From Arthrobacter sp. EpRS71 (GTDB lineage: Bacteria; Actinomycetota; Actinomycetes; Actinomycetales; Micrococcaceae): a stretch of 64,000 nt of DNA. The number at the start of each line of letters is the position of its first letter. Position 1 is the first letter of the stretch. This document shows, one piece after another, positions 35,358 through 44,024 of this stretch. Under the pieces are notes generated by a model that was not told the DNA's origin, did no database searches, and saw only the letters and a program-made list of their open reading frames with translations. The DNA lies in the NCBI RefSeq assembly GCF_001512285.1, contig NZ_LNUV01000001.1, forward strand, positions 230,015 to 294,014, written 5' to 3'. Made by a program: the position numbers and the translations under genes.

Positions 35358-36172
35358 GGGTGGTGCTCCTTGACGGTGAAGGGAAGAAATCGATGGCGGT
35401 CGCTGGTTTCAGCGCCTTCGGGGCGTTCCACTTGGTCAGCGCCCGAGCCTGCGTAGCGGGTGCGCAACAGACCGCGGCAAAAATGGGCGTTCCCATCGAT
35501 GGAGATGCGCGTGGACCGCGCGCGGCGCAGGGCCATGGGGATGTCTTGGACGGCGAAGGGGTATCCCGCATGGTTGACCATGACCAGGGCATCCTCACTG
35601 ATGGAAAGGTCCAGGGTTTCCCTTCTGCGCAACAGTGACTCGACGTTCCTCCCGGGCAGCAGGTCCCGGACGTGAACAGTTGCGAGATCGTTTTCCGAAA
35701 AGGACGGGTCCGAACGCAGCAGTTCCGTGAGGCAGCGCTCCATGGCGGCGGTGTGGGCCTTTCGCTGGAATGTCAATCGGAGCTCGTCGAGGCTGTCGTC
35801 CGCCTCGTGGCCGAAGGTTCCGCGGTAGCCGGCGTCGGCCGCCAGCCCAGCGTTGATGAGGTCAGAGTCGTGGTGGTCGTCCAGCTCAACAACCACGGAC
35901 CCCACGCCCGTCACTGCTGTGATGGCATCCTTGGAATCGGATGCCATCAAGTAGGCGAAATTAGGCGAACAGAACGACGTTGGCAGCCGCAGATGAACGT
36001 GAACGTCCGTCCCGGCATCGCCGGCGGCCACGGACACGGAACGAACAAAGCCCAGATCGGTGATCGGCTCGTCCAATTCAGGATCAAAGACACCTCCCAG
36101 CACCCGGAGGATGTCGTGCTTCCCGATCAGGGCAGGATCCTGCCGCTGGTCTTCCGCCCACGTGGCCTTCAT
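35354..36172 (-). CDS. DUF59/MIP18 domain protein (monooxygenase-cluster accessory)
   Basis: A 272-residue protein whose N-terminal half is a DUF59 (MIP18/PaaD-like) domain: VFDPELDEPITDLGFVRSV (residues 28-46) and a cysteine at 68 in TSFCSPNF. DUF59 proteins help assemble or insert metal clusters. The C-terminal half has no domain I recognise but ends in a region rich in basic and aromatic residues. It overlaps the amidohydrolase stop and the alcohol-dehydrogenase start by four bases each, so the three are translationally coupled. Such a gene is known next to Prm/Mim-type di-iron monooxygenases, where it presumably supports metal-site maturation. Confidence 0.85.
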   Translation of the reverse strand: MKATWAEDQRQDPALIGKHDILRVLGGVFDPELDEPITDLGFVRSVSVAAGDAGTDVHVHLRLPTSFCSPNFAYLMASDSKDAITAVTGVGSVVVELDDHHDSDLINAGLAADAGYRGTFGHEADDSLDELRLTFQRKAHTAAMERCLTELLRSDPSFSENDLATVHVRDLLPGRNVESLLRRRETLDLSISEDALVMVNHAGYPFAVQDIPMALRRARSTRISIDGNAHFCRGLLRTRYAGSGADQVERPEGAETSDRHRFLPFTVKEHHP

Positions 36173-37215
36173 CGAATGCCTGCCAGGTCGGCGCGTTCCG
36201 GTTCCCGAGGACCGGTCGTAGTCTCGTCGGCATCAGGGAGCTGGAGTTCCTTCGGTACCGGGATGTCGTACATCTTTGCCGCGTTGAGTCCGAGGATCTT
36301 CTTTTTCTGCGCGGTGGTCAGCGGCCCGTATTCGGTCATGTCTGCAGGGATTTGGAAGTCCACGAAACGTTCAATAAGCCACTTCGGCGTCCACAGGGCG
36401 TAGTCGCTGGCGAACTGGATCCGATCCTCTCCGATCCAGTAGATGAGTTCGCCGATGATCTGGGCGAAGTAGCGCGGGCGGGTGTGGATGAACGGCATCG
36501 CTACAGCAAGTCCGCCGTAGACGTTGGGTTCCTGCGTGGCGATCCAGCAGAAGTCCTCAAGGCGGGGCAGCCCCACATGCTCGACAATGAAGTTCAGGTC
36601 AGTAAAGTCCGAAGCCACGTGGTCAACGTCTGCGACGTCGAAGGCGTCCCTGTCGAGAGGCCGGATGGTTGGGCCCTTATGGACATGGATGTTCTTGATG
36701 CCGAGCTCCCGGCACTCCTCAAAGTACCGGTAGGACCATTTGTCCGAGAGCTTGTAGCCCCGGGATTCTCCGTGCCATTCGGCGGTGTAGAGTTTGACGC
36801 CCTTGAAGCCCATCTTCTCGTGGTCGGCACGGAGCCGGTCCAGCCCGGCCTCGCCGTAACGGGGGTCGAAATTGTGGTTGTACGTCAGCCTCTCAGGATT
36901 CGCTGCTGCCAGTCCGTAGGCCTCCTCAGTTTGCCCGAAACCCGTCTTGTAAAACTCACCAAGGTGGGCCGGCTGGAAAATGGCGTGGTCGACGTAGCCG
37001 TCCTCGAAGACATCCTTCATCAGACGCTGACCCCCCTGGTAGAGGTATTCGTCGTAGGACCACTGTTCCTTTTCCGGGGAAAGGTTGCGGTGGTAATCGT
37101 AGAAGCAGTCGATGAACTGCTTGCCGTGGATGTTGCGCTGGTTCTCCGGGCGGGCGTCCCACAGTGCGATGTGGGAGTCAACGATGAAGTAGTTCTCGCC
37201 GTCTTTGGTGTACAT
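36169..37215 (-). CDS. Amidohydrolase-family protein (monooxygenase-cluster accessory)
   Basis: A 348-residue amidohydrolase (metal-dependent hydrolase, TIM barrel). Metal-site features are VDSHIALWD near the N-terminus (H15), VKLYTAEWHGE, HVHKGPTIRPLD, VEHVGLPRL and FASDYALW near the C-terminus. Homologues occur as a conserved, little-understood gene beside binuclear-iron propane/phenol monooxygenases, and have been suggested to support monooxygenase activity rather than hydrolyse a metabolite. A strong AAAAGGAG site precedes the start. It is the first gene of the operon; the palindrome CTGTCTCA-TTAT-TGAGACAG lies 80 bp upstream. Confidence 0.9.
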   Translation of the reverse strand: MYTKDGENYFIVDSHIALWDARPENQRNIHGKQFIDCFYDYHRNLSPEKEQWSYDEYLYQGGQRLMKDVFEDGYVDHAIFQPAHLGEFYKTGFGQTEEAYGLAAANPERLTYNHNFDPRYGEAGLDRLRADHEKMGFKGVKLYTAEWHGESRGYKLSDKWSYRYFEECRELGIKNIHVHKGPTIRPLDRDAFDVADVDHVASDFTDLNFIVEHVGLPRLEDFCWIATQEPNVYGGLAVAMPFIHTRPRYFAQIIGELIYWIGEDRIQFASDYALWTPKWLIERFVDFQIPADMTEYGPLTTAQKKKILGLNAAKMYDIPVPKELQLPDADETTTGPREPERADLAGIR

Positions 37216-37294
37216 GGTCTTCTCCTTTTCACGACTGCCATAGTCGCGACATCCTCGACAGTACGGCCGTTCTGAAGGCCTAAACGTGTGGTCC

Positions 37295-37314
37295 CTGTCT
37301 CATTATTGAGACAG
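37295..37314. promoter_or_regulatory. Operator CTGTCTCA-TTAT-TGAGACAG
   Basis: A perfect inverted repeat with 8-bp arms and 4-bp spacer, 80 bp before the amidohydrolase start and 159 bp after the AcoR/MimR-like regulator stop. Symmetry and position suit a binding site for that Fis-type regulator. Confidence 0.75.
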
Positions 37315-37472
37315 CCGCCGCCCGAAGGTGGCGTCTCCTCGGGTGTCGGTCCGAGGGCAGCAATACGGTAATTGGAAGCCGGACGTGGGGCTCCCATTCG
37401 TCTCCGGCCAGGCCTGTGTGGGTGCACCGGAAAATGGGCGGCTCCGTCGGTGTGCCGATAAGCTCCCGTCAA

Positions 37473-38978
37473 TCACGTGGAGGACTTGGGCACGCTGATA
37501 CCCAGGCGTGCCATACGACGGTAGATCGTGGCGCGGCTGACGCCCAGCTCTACCGCAACGATGGCGGCCGTCATACCTGGTTTCGACAGAAGCCGGTCGA
37601 TTTCCTCGCGTTCTATCGTTTCCATGTGAGTAAGACGTCGGGATGGTCGCTGCGAAAGTGAGGCCGGAAGATGCTGTACGTCGATGACTTCGGTCCGTAG
37701 CGCTGCCGCGTGCACCACGCGGTTCAGCTCATCGATGTTCCCTGGCCACTCGTGCCCTGTAAGAACCCGCTCCGCTGCGGGAGTGAAGTCGATGGCCCGC
37801 AGCCGGGTTTGTCTGGCCGCGTGTCGGGCCAGTGGAACGATGTCCTCGGGACGTTCCCGCAACGCTGGTACGGCGACCACTGTCCCAACGGCAGCTGCCA
37901 AAGGTTGTGGAATGGTAGACAACTCTTCAGCGGTTAGGGCCAATGACGGCAGGCTGGCGTGAGCAGACGCCCGACGCAATCTGAGGGCGGCTTCGGTCCT
38001 GAAATTCAGATCGCGAGCCGCCCACGCCGGCAAGGTATCACAGTTCTCCACGATGACCGCTGTCCCTGCTTTGGCCAGTTCGGGGGTCCATAGAGAAAGC
38101 CATGCGTCAACATCCGCTGGCGCGGGTGCTGCGGCGCAAAGAATACGGATACGCGGATGGACTTGCCTCAGCGCCTGACCCAATAATGTTGACCGTCCTG
38201 ACCCTTGTTCGCCGAGCGCCGCGACGACGCGTCCTGCCGACAATGCCGCTGCTGTTTTTTCGAGCGCTCGAGTCCAGGAAGTCGAGGTGGCTCGCCACGT
38301 TCCGGCGCCCGGTTCGAGTTTTCCGTGAACACGGAAAACCACGCCCCTCGGCCCGGGCTTGGCCACCAGTCCCTGTGAGCGGGCGAGCATGAGGGATGAG
38401 GTATGGCTAGCAGCTGATTGTGCCAGAGCCAACAACAGCTCAGGTGATGAGCTGGTGTAAGTGGTGATATTGACGCAGCCCTCCAGCCGGCCGCTCAGTG
38501 GTTCGAAGACAGGGACCGCCGCGCAAGTGAACATGCGCAGGCTCGCAGAGTAGTGCTCCTCAGCTCTCACCAGACTTGGTACCCGATCTGCCAGCGCGAG
38601 GCCCAGACCATTTGTCCCGGCTTCCCTTTCCGAAAAGGCAAAGCCCGGGGCCAGATGAACCTTGTCCAGCGCCTGAAGGAGAGATGAATCGCCGCTGAAC
38701 CGGTTCAGGACCATGCCATCGGCGTCGGTAAGCATCAGGCCCAGCGGTTCGTTGGCCAGGGTCTGGTGCATGGCGGTGAGTACTTCCTGACCGCATTGGA
38801 AGAAGAGTGAATCCGAACTGATTTGGCCAGCCCAGGCCGGGTCCACCCCCTCGGCCGAAACCCCGTAGTCCTGACTGCGCTGCCATGATGCCAACAGGCG
38901 CTTGGTCATTGTGATCACTTGATATTCAGGCGCCTCGTGAGCGGCTGGGGGAAAGAGGGGATTGTGCTGCTTCGGCAT
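37473..38978 (-). CDS. AcoR/MimR-like Fis-type transcriptional activator, degenerate AAA domain
   Basis: A 501-residue regulator built like a sigma-54 activator: an N-terminal GAF sensory domain (about 60-200, with EREAGTNGLGLAL), a central AAA-like domain with Walker-A-like GEQGSGRST (256-264), and a C-terminal Fis HTH (MTAAIVAVELGVSRATIYRR). The GAFTGA loop needed to contact sigma-54 is absent, as in other actinobacterial AcoR/MimR proteins, so it probably acts with an ordinary sigma factor. An AAGGAGG site precedes the start. It is followed by the amidohydrolase-DUF59-ADH operon, which it presumably activates. Its ligand may be an alkane, ketone or phenol. Confidence 0.9.
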   Translation of the reverse strand: MPKQHNPLFPPAAHEAPEYQVITMTKRLLASWQRSQDYGVSAEGVDPAWAGQISSDSLFFQCGQEVLTAMHQTLANEPLGLMLTDADGMVLNRFSGDSSLLQALDKVHLAPGFAFSEREAGTNGLGLALADRVPSLVRAEEHYSASLRMFTCAAVPVFEPLSGRLEGCVNITTYTSSSPELLLALAQSAASHTSSLMLARSQGLVAKPGPRGVVFRVHGKLEPGAGTWRATSTSWTRALEKTAAALSAGRVVAALGEQGSGRSTLLGQALRQVHPRIRILCAAAPAPADVDAWLSLWTPELAKAGTAVIVENCDTLPAWAARDLNFRTEAALRLRRASAHASLPSLALTAEELSTIPQPLAAAVGTVVAVPALRERPEDIVPLARHAARQTRLRAIDFTPAAERVLTGHEWPGNIDELNRVVHAAALRTEVIDVQHLPASLSQRPSRRLTHMETIEREEIDRLLSKPGMTAAIVAVELGVSRATIYRRMARLGISVPKSST

Positions 38979-39082
38979 CTTTGCCGTCCTCCTTGTATTA
39001 GCCTTTCAAGATTTCCCCGCCGAAGATCGACTGCTATTCACAGGACTTAGTCGGGTGCCCCAAAAAGGCGGCTTAAGTCCAT

Positions 39083-39109
39083 GGCCTGGTCGTGGCCGGC
39101 GACCAGGCC
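39083..39109. terminator. Hairpin between permease and regulator genes
   Basis: A perfect 10-bp stem GGCCTGGTCG / CGACCAGGCC with 7-base loop, about 120 bp beyond the permease stop and 105 bp before the regulator start. No U-tract. It may end the permease transcript. Confidence 0.4.
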
Positions 39110-39230
39110 GTGGGGAAAGGACGATGGCTTCCCTGTCGACCCCCAAGAATGATGTCGAGCATGACTTCAAAACCTAGGCCTAGGGCGCCCGGATCGATAA
39201 AGGCACGGTATCCCCCGATAGTGCCTGGCG

Positions 39231-40745
39231 TTACTTGTCAGGGTCATTCCGTAGGGGCCGATTGGCCACAACAGGGGCGGTTCCGGTGAATCCTTCACGG
39301 ACGGGGGCGAGCTCCCGGATCCGTTTGCGGCACAGGAACCAGCCCACCACCATAAGGGCACATGCGACTGCCGTGACCAGCATCGTCAGCGGAGAATCGA
39401 TGAACACCAGGACCAGCACCCCAATAATGAACAACAACGCGAGGTAGTTGGTATAGGGGGCGCCAGGCATCCGGAACGCCGGCCGCTTGACCCAGCCCTT
39501 GGCGGCCCATCGTTGCAGCTGGACCTGGCAGAGGAGGATGGTCGCCCAGGTGGTGATGATCCCGACGGCGGCAATGTTCAGCACGATTTCGAAGGCCTCG
39601 GCCGGGACATAGTAGTTCAAGGGAACGCCAAGAAGGGAAACTCCGGCGGTGATGGCGATGCCTCCGTAGGGCACACCTGCTTTATTCATATGCTGGGCGA
39701 ACTTCGGGGCAGACCCGGCGACGGACATCGAACGCAGGATGCGGCCGGTGGAGTATAGTCCTGCGTTCAAGGACGAGAGCGCAGCGGTGAGGACCACGAG
39801 ATTCATGATGACGTCCACACCTTGGATGCCGATGGACCCGAAGAACGTCACAAAGGGGCTGACGCCCTTTTCGTAGGAAGTGTAGGGCAGGAGCAGGGCC
39901 AGCAGGAGTACAGAGCCAACGTAGAAGACTGCGATACGGAACACCACGGAGTTGATGGCCTTGGGCATGATCTTCTCTGGGTTTTTGGTTTCGCCGGCGG
40001 CCGTGCCGACGAGTTCAATGGCGCCGTAGGCGAAGAGCACACCCTGCATAAGGAGGATCATAGGAAGAACGCCATTGGGGAAGAGTCCGCCATTGTCCGT
40101 GATGAGGCTGAAACCGACTTCCTGGCCGGCGACAGGGGTACCGAAGATGACGAAGTAGATGCCGACTAGGAGGAAGGCTACTAGTGCGCCGACCTTGATG
40201 AGGGCGAACCAGAATTCCATTTCACCGAACACTTTAACGGAAACCACGTTCAGGCTGAGCACCACGACCAGTGCGATCAGAGCCCATGCCCACTGTGGAA
40301 CTGCGCCCATCCAAGGGACGTATTTACCGAAGAAGTTCATGTAAAGGGCGCACGCGGTGATGTCCACGATGGTGATGGTTGCCCACGCGATCCAGTAGAA
40401 CCAGCCAGACACGAAGGCAGCCTTCTCGCCGAAGAATTCGCGTGCGTAGGAGACGAAGGATCCCGACGAAGGGCGATGCATCACCAGCTCGCCCAGGGCT
40501 CGCAGGATGAGGAAAGCGATGAAACCGCAGATCGCGTAGGAGAAAACCAGGGATGGTCCAGCGGCGTTAAGCCGGCCACCCGCTCCCAAAAACAGGCCGG
40601 TGCCGATGGCGCCGCCGATGGCGATCATTTGGATTTGACGGGGTTTGAGGTCTTTGTGGTACCCGGCATCCTCGGTGTGAAGGTCTTTCTCGCTGGCGTG
40701 CGCCTGGGGCGGGACCGTGTGGTCCGTGATGGGTGCGTCGGTCAT
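39231..40745 (-). CDS. Amino-acid permease (APC superfamily, AAT/GabP type)
   Basis: A 504-residue amino-acid:H+ symporter with 12 expected helices. The diagnostic first segment QMIAIGGAIGTGLFLGAG, the FVSYAREFFGEKAAFVSGW loop, and GTAAGETKNPEKIMPKAINS mark the AAT family (GabP, ProY, AnsP). An AAGGA site precedes ATG 40745, which starts at the conserved part; the longer frame to 40808 adds only 21 unusual residues. It is not tightly linked to the neighbouring genes. The substrate may be GABA, proline or an aromatic amino acid. Confidence 0.9.
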   Translation of the reverse strand: MTDAPITDHTVPPQAHASEKDLHTEDAGYHKDLKPRQIQMIAIGGAIGTGLFLGAGGRLNAAGPSLVFSYAICGFIAFLILRALGELVMHRPSSGSFVSYAREFFGEKAAFVSGWFYWIAWATITIVDITACALYMNFFGKYVPWMGAVPQWAWALIALVVVLSLNVVSVKVFGEMEFWFALIKVGALVAFLLVGIYFVIFGTPVAGQEVGFSLITDNGGLFPNGVLPMILLMQGVLFAYGAIELVGTAAGETKNPEKIMPKAINSVVFRIAVFYVGSVLLLALLLPYTSYEKGVSPFVTFFGSIGIQGVDVIMNLVVLTAALSSLNAGLYSTGRILRSMSVAGSAPKFAQHMNKAGVPYGGIAITAGVSLLGVPLNYYVPAEAFEIVLNIAAVGIITTWATILLCQVQLQRWAAKGWVKRPAFRMPGAPYTNYLALLFIIGVLVLVFIDSPLTMLVTAVACALMVVGWFLCRKRIRELAPVREGFTGTAPVVANRPLRNDPDK

Positions 40746-40955
40746 GGGAATCCTTAGATGGAAGCGTCCTGTTGGGAAGGTAACGCGAAGAGTGGGAAGG
40801 CGCGCCAAGGGCCAGCCTGGGCGATGTGGGCTGCAGGTTCTGTCGACATAACGGGGGCTATGGCATGTCCATGACCGCGGTTTGTGGACGTGCCGGCTAA
40901 AGGAGGCAGCCGGCCTAGGGACGCTGGCTGCCCAGAGGTCTCGTCGGCTTCGGGG

Positions 40956-40992
40956 GGACTGCTGGGGCGGTTGCAGTGCGCCCCAGCAGTCC
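40956..40992 (-). terminator. Terminator-like hairpin after the RraA-family gene
   Basis: A perfect 14-bp stem GGACTGCTGGGGCG / CGCCCCAGCAGTCC with a 9-base loop, immediately beyond the stop at 40997 on the minus strand. No U-tract. Confidence 0.7.
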
Positions 40993-40996
40993 GCTC

Positions 40997-41704
40997 TTAT
41001 TCTTCGATCTCTCCGCCGAAGGCACGAAGGTGCTGCCGGAAAGTGAAGTCAGGGTCCGCGCTGCGGGCTTCCAGGTAATCACCTAGGCGGGCTTGTGTCC
41101 GGAACGTTGTGCCGTGGTGCATGCGGGCTGCCTGGGTTCGTTCAGTGTCCCGGATCGTGGTTGCCACGGCCGCCACCTCCGCGGCGTGCTCGAGGGGGAT
41201 AAACAGGACCCCGTCGTCGTCTGCGAGGACGAAATCCGCGCTTGAAACGCAGTGCTCGCCGCTTCTGGCCGCTGTTAGCGCGTCTTCGCCGCGGGCGTCA
41301 AGTCGCTGTGGTCCCACAGGCGATGCCCCGAGACTGAAGACGGGAAGCCGGATGCTGGTGAGCTCCCCGGTGTCCCGGTGCAGACCCCAGATCAGGATGC
41401 CGGACAAGCCTGCATTCTTTGTCTCCAGTGTCACCAGGTCTCCGACGCATGCTTCGTCCAGACGTCCGCCGTTATCGACGACCAAAACGTCTCCGGGAGA
41501 TGCGATGTCGATGGCTTCAAGGAAAACATCAACACTGCCAACGTGTCGGGCAGGGGCAACGCGTCCGACAAGATGTGTTCCGTTCCAAAGCGGCACCGTC
41601 CCCGGAGGGGCTGTGCGAACCGGAACGCCGACGCGCATGCACGCGTCAGCTACGTGGGGCGTTGTCAGATCAAGGTAGATCCGGTGCAGCTGTTCTGATT
41701 CCAC
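40997..41704 (-). CDS. RraA-family 4-hydroxy-4-methyl-2-oxoglutarate aldolase-like protein
   Basis: A 235-residue member of the RraA/HMG-aldolase family, longer than RraA itself. Conserved segments are TPHVADACMRVGVP, GDVLVVDNGGRLDEACVGD, GILIWGLHRDTGEL and FVLADDDGVLFIP. The usual GxxxRD motif reads GLHRDT, keeping the Arg-Asp pair. Such enzymes cleave 4-hydroxy-2-oxo acids to pyruvate and another 2-oxoacid, or decarboxylate oxaloacetate. GTG start with a GGAGAAG site, 2 bp after the acetoacetate-decarboxylase-like gene, so the two form an operon. Confidence 0.8.
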   Translation of the reverse strand: MESEQLHRIYLDLTTPHVADACMRVGVPVRTAPPGTVPLWNGTHLVGRVAPARHVGSVDVFLEAIDIASPGDVLVVDNGGRLDEACVGDLVTLETKNAGLSGILIWGLHRDTGELTSIRLPVFSLGASPVGPQRLDARGEDALTAARSGEHCVSSADFVLADDDGVLFIPLEHAAEVAAVATTIRDTERTQAARMHHGTTFRTQARLGDYLEARSADPDFTFRQHLRAFGGEIEE

Positions 41705-41706
41705 GG

Positions 41707-42558
41707 TTACTTCTCCCCCACTGTCTGTAGTTGGTCCCCGTTGCGGTAGTCACGGAGCAGGTAGTTGTGGCGGTTGCTGATGCCGAGGGAGTAGCGCCAG
41801 CCGCGGCCTACGCGGACTGGCCGCAGGACGCTGAGGAGTTCGGATGGGGAGTCTTCGACGTTGATTTCGGCGCTGCCTTCCCAGATAGGTCCAGCGGTGA
41901 TATTTTCTGCCTGCAGCCGAACGAGTTCGAAGACTGCCGGCTCGTCTTCCTGTCCTTCGAACATTGACGGGAAGTGGCGAAGGGCCACAATCGGACGTGA
42001 CCCGAAAGTCACTGCCGATTCATCAGCAGGACCGCTGAGCTTGACGTGTCCTTCCGCCAGCCGGCGGTCCTTGACTGCGGCTGTTCCGGCAAAGACCGCT
42101 CCTGCTTCCAGAGCAGGTGACGCAATGTGATTCACGCCCATGGTCCGAGTAACCCAGATCGAACCGATCTTCTTGGGATAGCCCAGGGCCCAACCTCGTG
42201 CCATGGAGACGTCTTGATCGACGACGATGTACGGGCAGTACTGCATAAGCTTGCCTTCATACTGCACGCTGACAAGGACGATACATTCCCGGTACTGGGC
42301 CCGTATCGGATCGAGCAGTTCCCCGCCTTCGTCGGTGCAGGCCTGCCAATCCACAAAGGAGACGGTGACAAGGCCGGCTTCATCAGGATGAAGTGTCAGC
42401 CCGGGTGGGAGGAGTTCTTTGACGGCCGACGGATCGGCCCAGTATTCGATGGTCACGAAGTCGGCAGCGTAGTGCCATGGCGGATAGGGTGCCAGGCCGG
42501 CTTTCCCGTCGCGGGAGAAGGGGCCAACGAAGCCTTGGGCTCCAGCAAATCGTGTCAT
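41707..42558 (-). CDS. Acetoacetate decarboxylase-family protein
   Basis: A 283-residue protein of the acetoacetate decarboxylase (ADC) superfamily. The N-terminal WADPSAVKELLPPGL, the central RAQYRECIVLVSVQYEGKLM, and DQDVSMARGWALGYPKKIGS, which includes the lysine pair where the Schiff-base Lys of ADC lies, are visible. ADC-like proteins also include aldolase-dehydratases acting on 2-oxoacids, so decarboxylase activity is only one option. An AGAAGGA site precedes the start. The next gene, an RraA-type aldolase, follows 2 bp later, suggesting joint processing of an oxoacid. Confidence 0.82.
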   Translation of the reverse strand: MTRFAGAQGFVGPFSRDGKAGLAPYPPWHYAADFVTIEYWADPSAVKELLPPGLTLHPDEAGLVTVSFVDWQACTDEGGELLDPIRAQYRECIVLVSVQYEGKLMQYCPYIVVDQDVSMARGWALGYPKKIGSIWVTRTMGVNHIASPALEAGAVFAGTAAVKDRRLAEGHVKLSGPADESAVTFGSRPIVALRHFPSMFEGQEDEPAVFELVRLQAENITAGPIWEGSAEINVEDSPSELLSVLRPVRVGRGWRYSLGISNRHNYLLRDYRNGDQLQTVGEK

Positions 42559-42859
42559 GTGTGTCCTTCTAGAGAATTGGAACGGCGCTCTGCCACCGTG
42601 CGGACCAAGCCCACACCAGATCAGGGGATGTCCGCCGTTAATAGATCGACCGGGGCTTGCCTCACGAGCAGGGCCCGGTCGTTGTTGTCTGAATTTATCG
42701 TGTTACCTGTCGCACACGGCTGCGTTTTCACCCATCTTGAGGACTGTTATTGGCACAGGATTCTCCATTCCACCTTTTTCTTGAAATGTGATGCCATGAT
42801 GCTATCCCTGCGTGGTTTCGAGACGCTTTCGGCTTAGCTTGTACCCCGGTATCCGCGAC

Positions 42860-43708
42860 TCAGAAGGCGTGTTGCAGCCCGGGGAAGCTACCCCGTGCCA
42901 CGTCTCCAGCGAAGTCCACGGCGGCTTGCGTCAGCACAGAGTGCAGGTCCGCGTATTGTTTGACGAAGCGGGGCAGATTTCCGGTTCGCAGGCCCGCGAG
43001 ATCTTGCCAGACCAGGACTTGGGCGTCACAGCCGCTGCCGGCCCCGATGCCCACCGTGGGAATGGTCAGTTGGCTGGTCACTTCGGCGGCTACATCTCCG
43101 GGAACCATCTCGATCAAAACAGCGAAAGCCCCGGCTGCTTCCAGGATTTTGGCTGTGGAAATGAGTTTTTGGGCGCCGCCAACACGCCCCTGGACCCGGT
43201 AGCCGCCCAGACTGTGTTCAGATTGCGGAGTGAAGCCGATGTGAACCATCACTGGTATTCCGGCGCGGGACAGTAGCTCGACCTGGGGAGCGATCCCCTC
43301 GCCGCCTTCGATCTTCACGGCATGGGCATTTGCCTCCTTCATGAACCGTACCGCTGTGTGGAAGCACTGTTCTGCTGAGGCCTGATAGGACCCAAAGGGC
43401 AGGTCCGCGATAACGAGGGAATGCTGCGCCGAGCGGGTCACGGCCCGCACGAGCGGAATCAGTTCATCGACGGTAACGGGCAGGGTTGTTTCGTTGCCGA
43501 AGACATTGTTGGACGCCGAATCTCCAACCAGTAGCACGGGGATCCCGGCCGCGTCGAAGATCGCCGCCGTGTACATGTCGTAGGAAGTGAGCATCGCCCA
43601 TTTCTCGCCGCGGTCCTTCATGTCCTGCAGATGGTGAATCCGGACACGCTTTCGACGTTCAGTGATCGCCCGGACACCGCCGTAGGGTGCGGGTTGTTGG
43701 TCGCTCAA
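42860..43708 (-). CDS. panB: Ketopantoate hydroxymethyltransferase (PanB)
   Basis: A 282-residue PanB homologue. Counting from the start, D63-S64 (VGDS), D102 (ADLPF), K132 and E134 (VKIEGG), H156 (HIGFTPQS) and the base E200 (VLIEMVP) match the metal, substrate and catalytic residues of E. coli PanB. It transfers a hydroxymethyl group from methylene-tetrahydrofolate to 3-methyl-2-oxobutanoate, the first step of pantothenate synthesis. The loop after VGDS reads ASNNVFGNETTLP, unlike the usual LGM-type sequence. No panC or panD lies in this window. It is separated by 300 bp from the ADC-like gene, with no gene between. Confidence 0.92.
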   Translation of the reverse strand: MSDQQPAPYGGVRAITERRKRVRIHHLQDMKDRGEKWAMLTSYDMYTAAIFDAAGIPVLLVGDSASNNVFGNETTLPVTVDELIPLVRAVTRSAQHSLVIADLPFGSYQASAEQCFHTAVRFMKEANAHAVKIEGGEGIAPQVELLSRAGIPVMVHIGFTPQSEHSLGGYRVQGRVGGAQKLISTAKILEAAGAFAVLIEMVPGDVAAEVTSQLTIPTVGIGAGSGCDAQVLVWQDLAGLRTGNLPRFVKQYADLHSVLTQAAVDFAGDVARGSFPGLQHAF

Positions 43709-44005
43709 GGGTACTCCTCTGTGGATTGGTGGATGTCACTGCGGCAGTGACACTGAGTGTTAATGGCTTTTTCTGCGGGAGGATCGCCTCTATTGGATCA
43801 CCGCGCAGCAGGCCTCGAGGATCAACCCGAGCACGGGTATCTGGGCGGCTATAGGCCATGATGCCGTCGGGTTGGCGACGCATACCGGTTCACGATCAGG
43901 AACGCCAACGTCCGGAACGCGGCGACGGTAGCTACTGCCACGAATCCTCCTGTGCATGGAACTTTGATGGCACTCGAGTCCCATGCGAAAGCCTATTGAT
44001 TAAGC

Positions 44006-44024
44006 ATTGAAAGCCGCTTTCAAT
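44006..44024. promoter_or_regulatory. Palindrome ATTGAAAGC-C-GCTTTCAAT
   Basis: Perfect 9-bp arms around one central base, 298 bp upstream of panB and 373 bp upstream of the aldehyde dehydrogenase. It resembles LacI/GalR-type operators, which contain GAAAGC-GCTTTC, but no LacI-family gene lies in this window. Confidence 0.65.

Noticed and set aside
39173-39184. The palindrome CCTAGGCCTAGG between permease and regulator genes
   Set aside because: A 12-bp self-complementary run of G and C rich bases with no matching copy elsewhere in the window; may be chance.
40861-40992. Possible small gene before the RraA-family gene, with a G-rich repeat
   Set aside because: The sequence is best explained by a terminator hairpin (40956-40992); no start, ribosome site or conserved peptide was seen.
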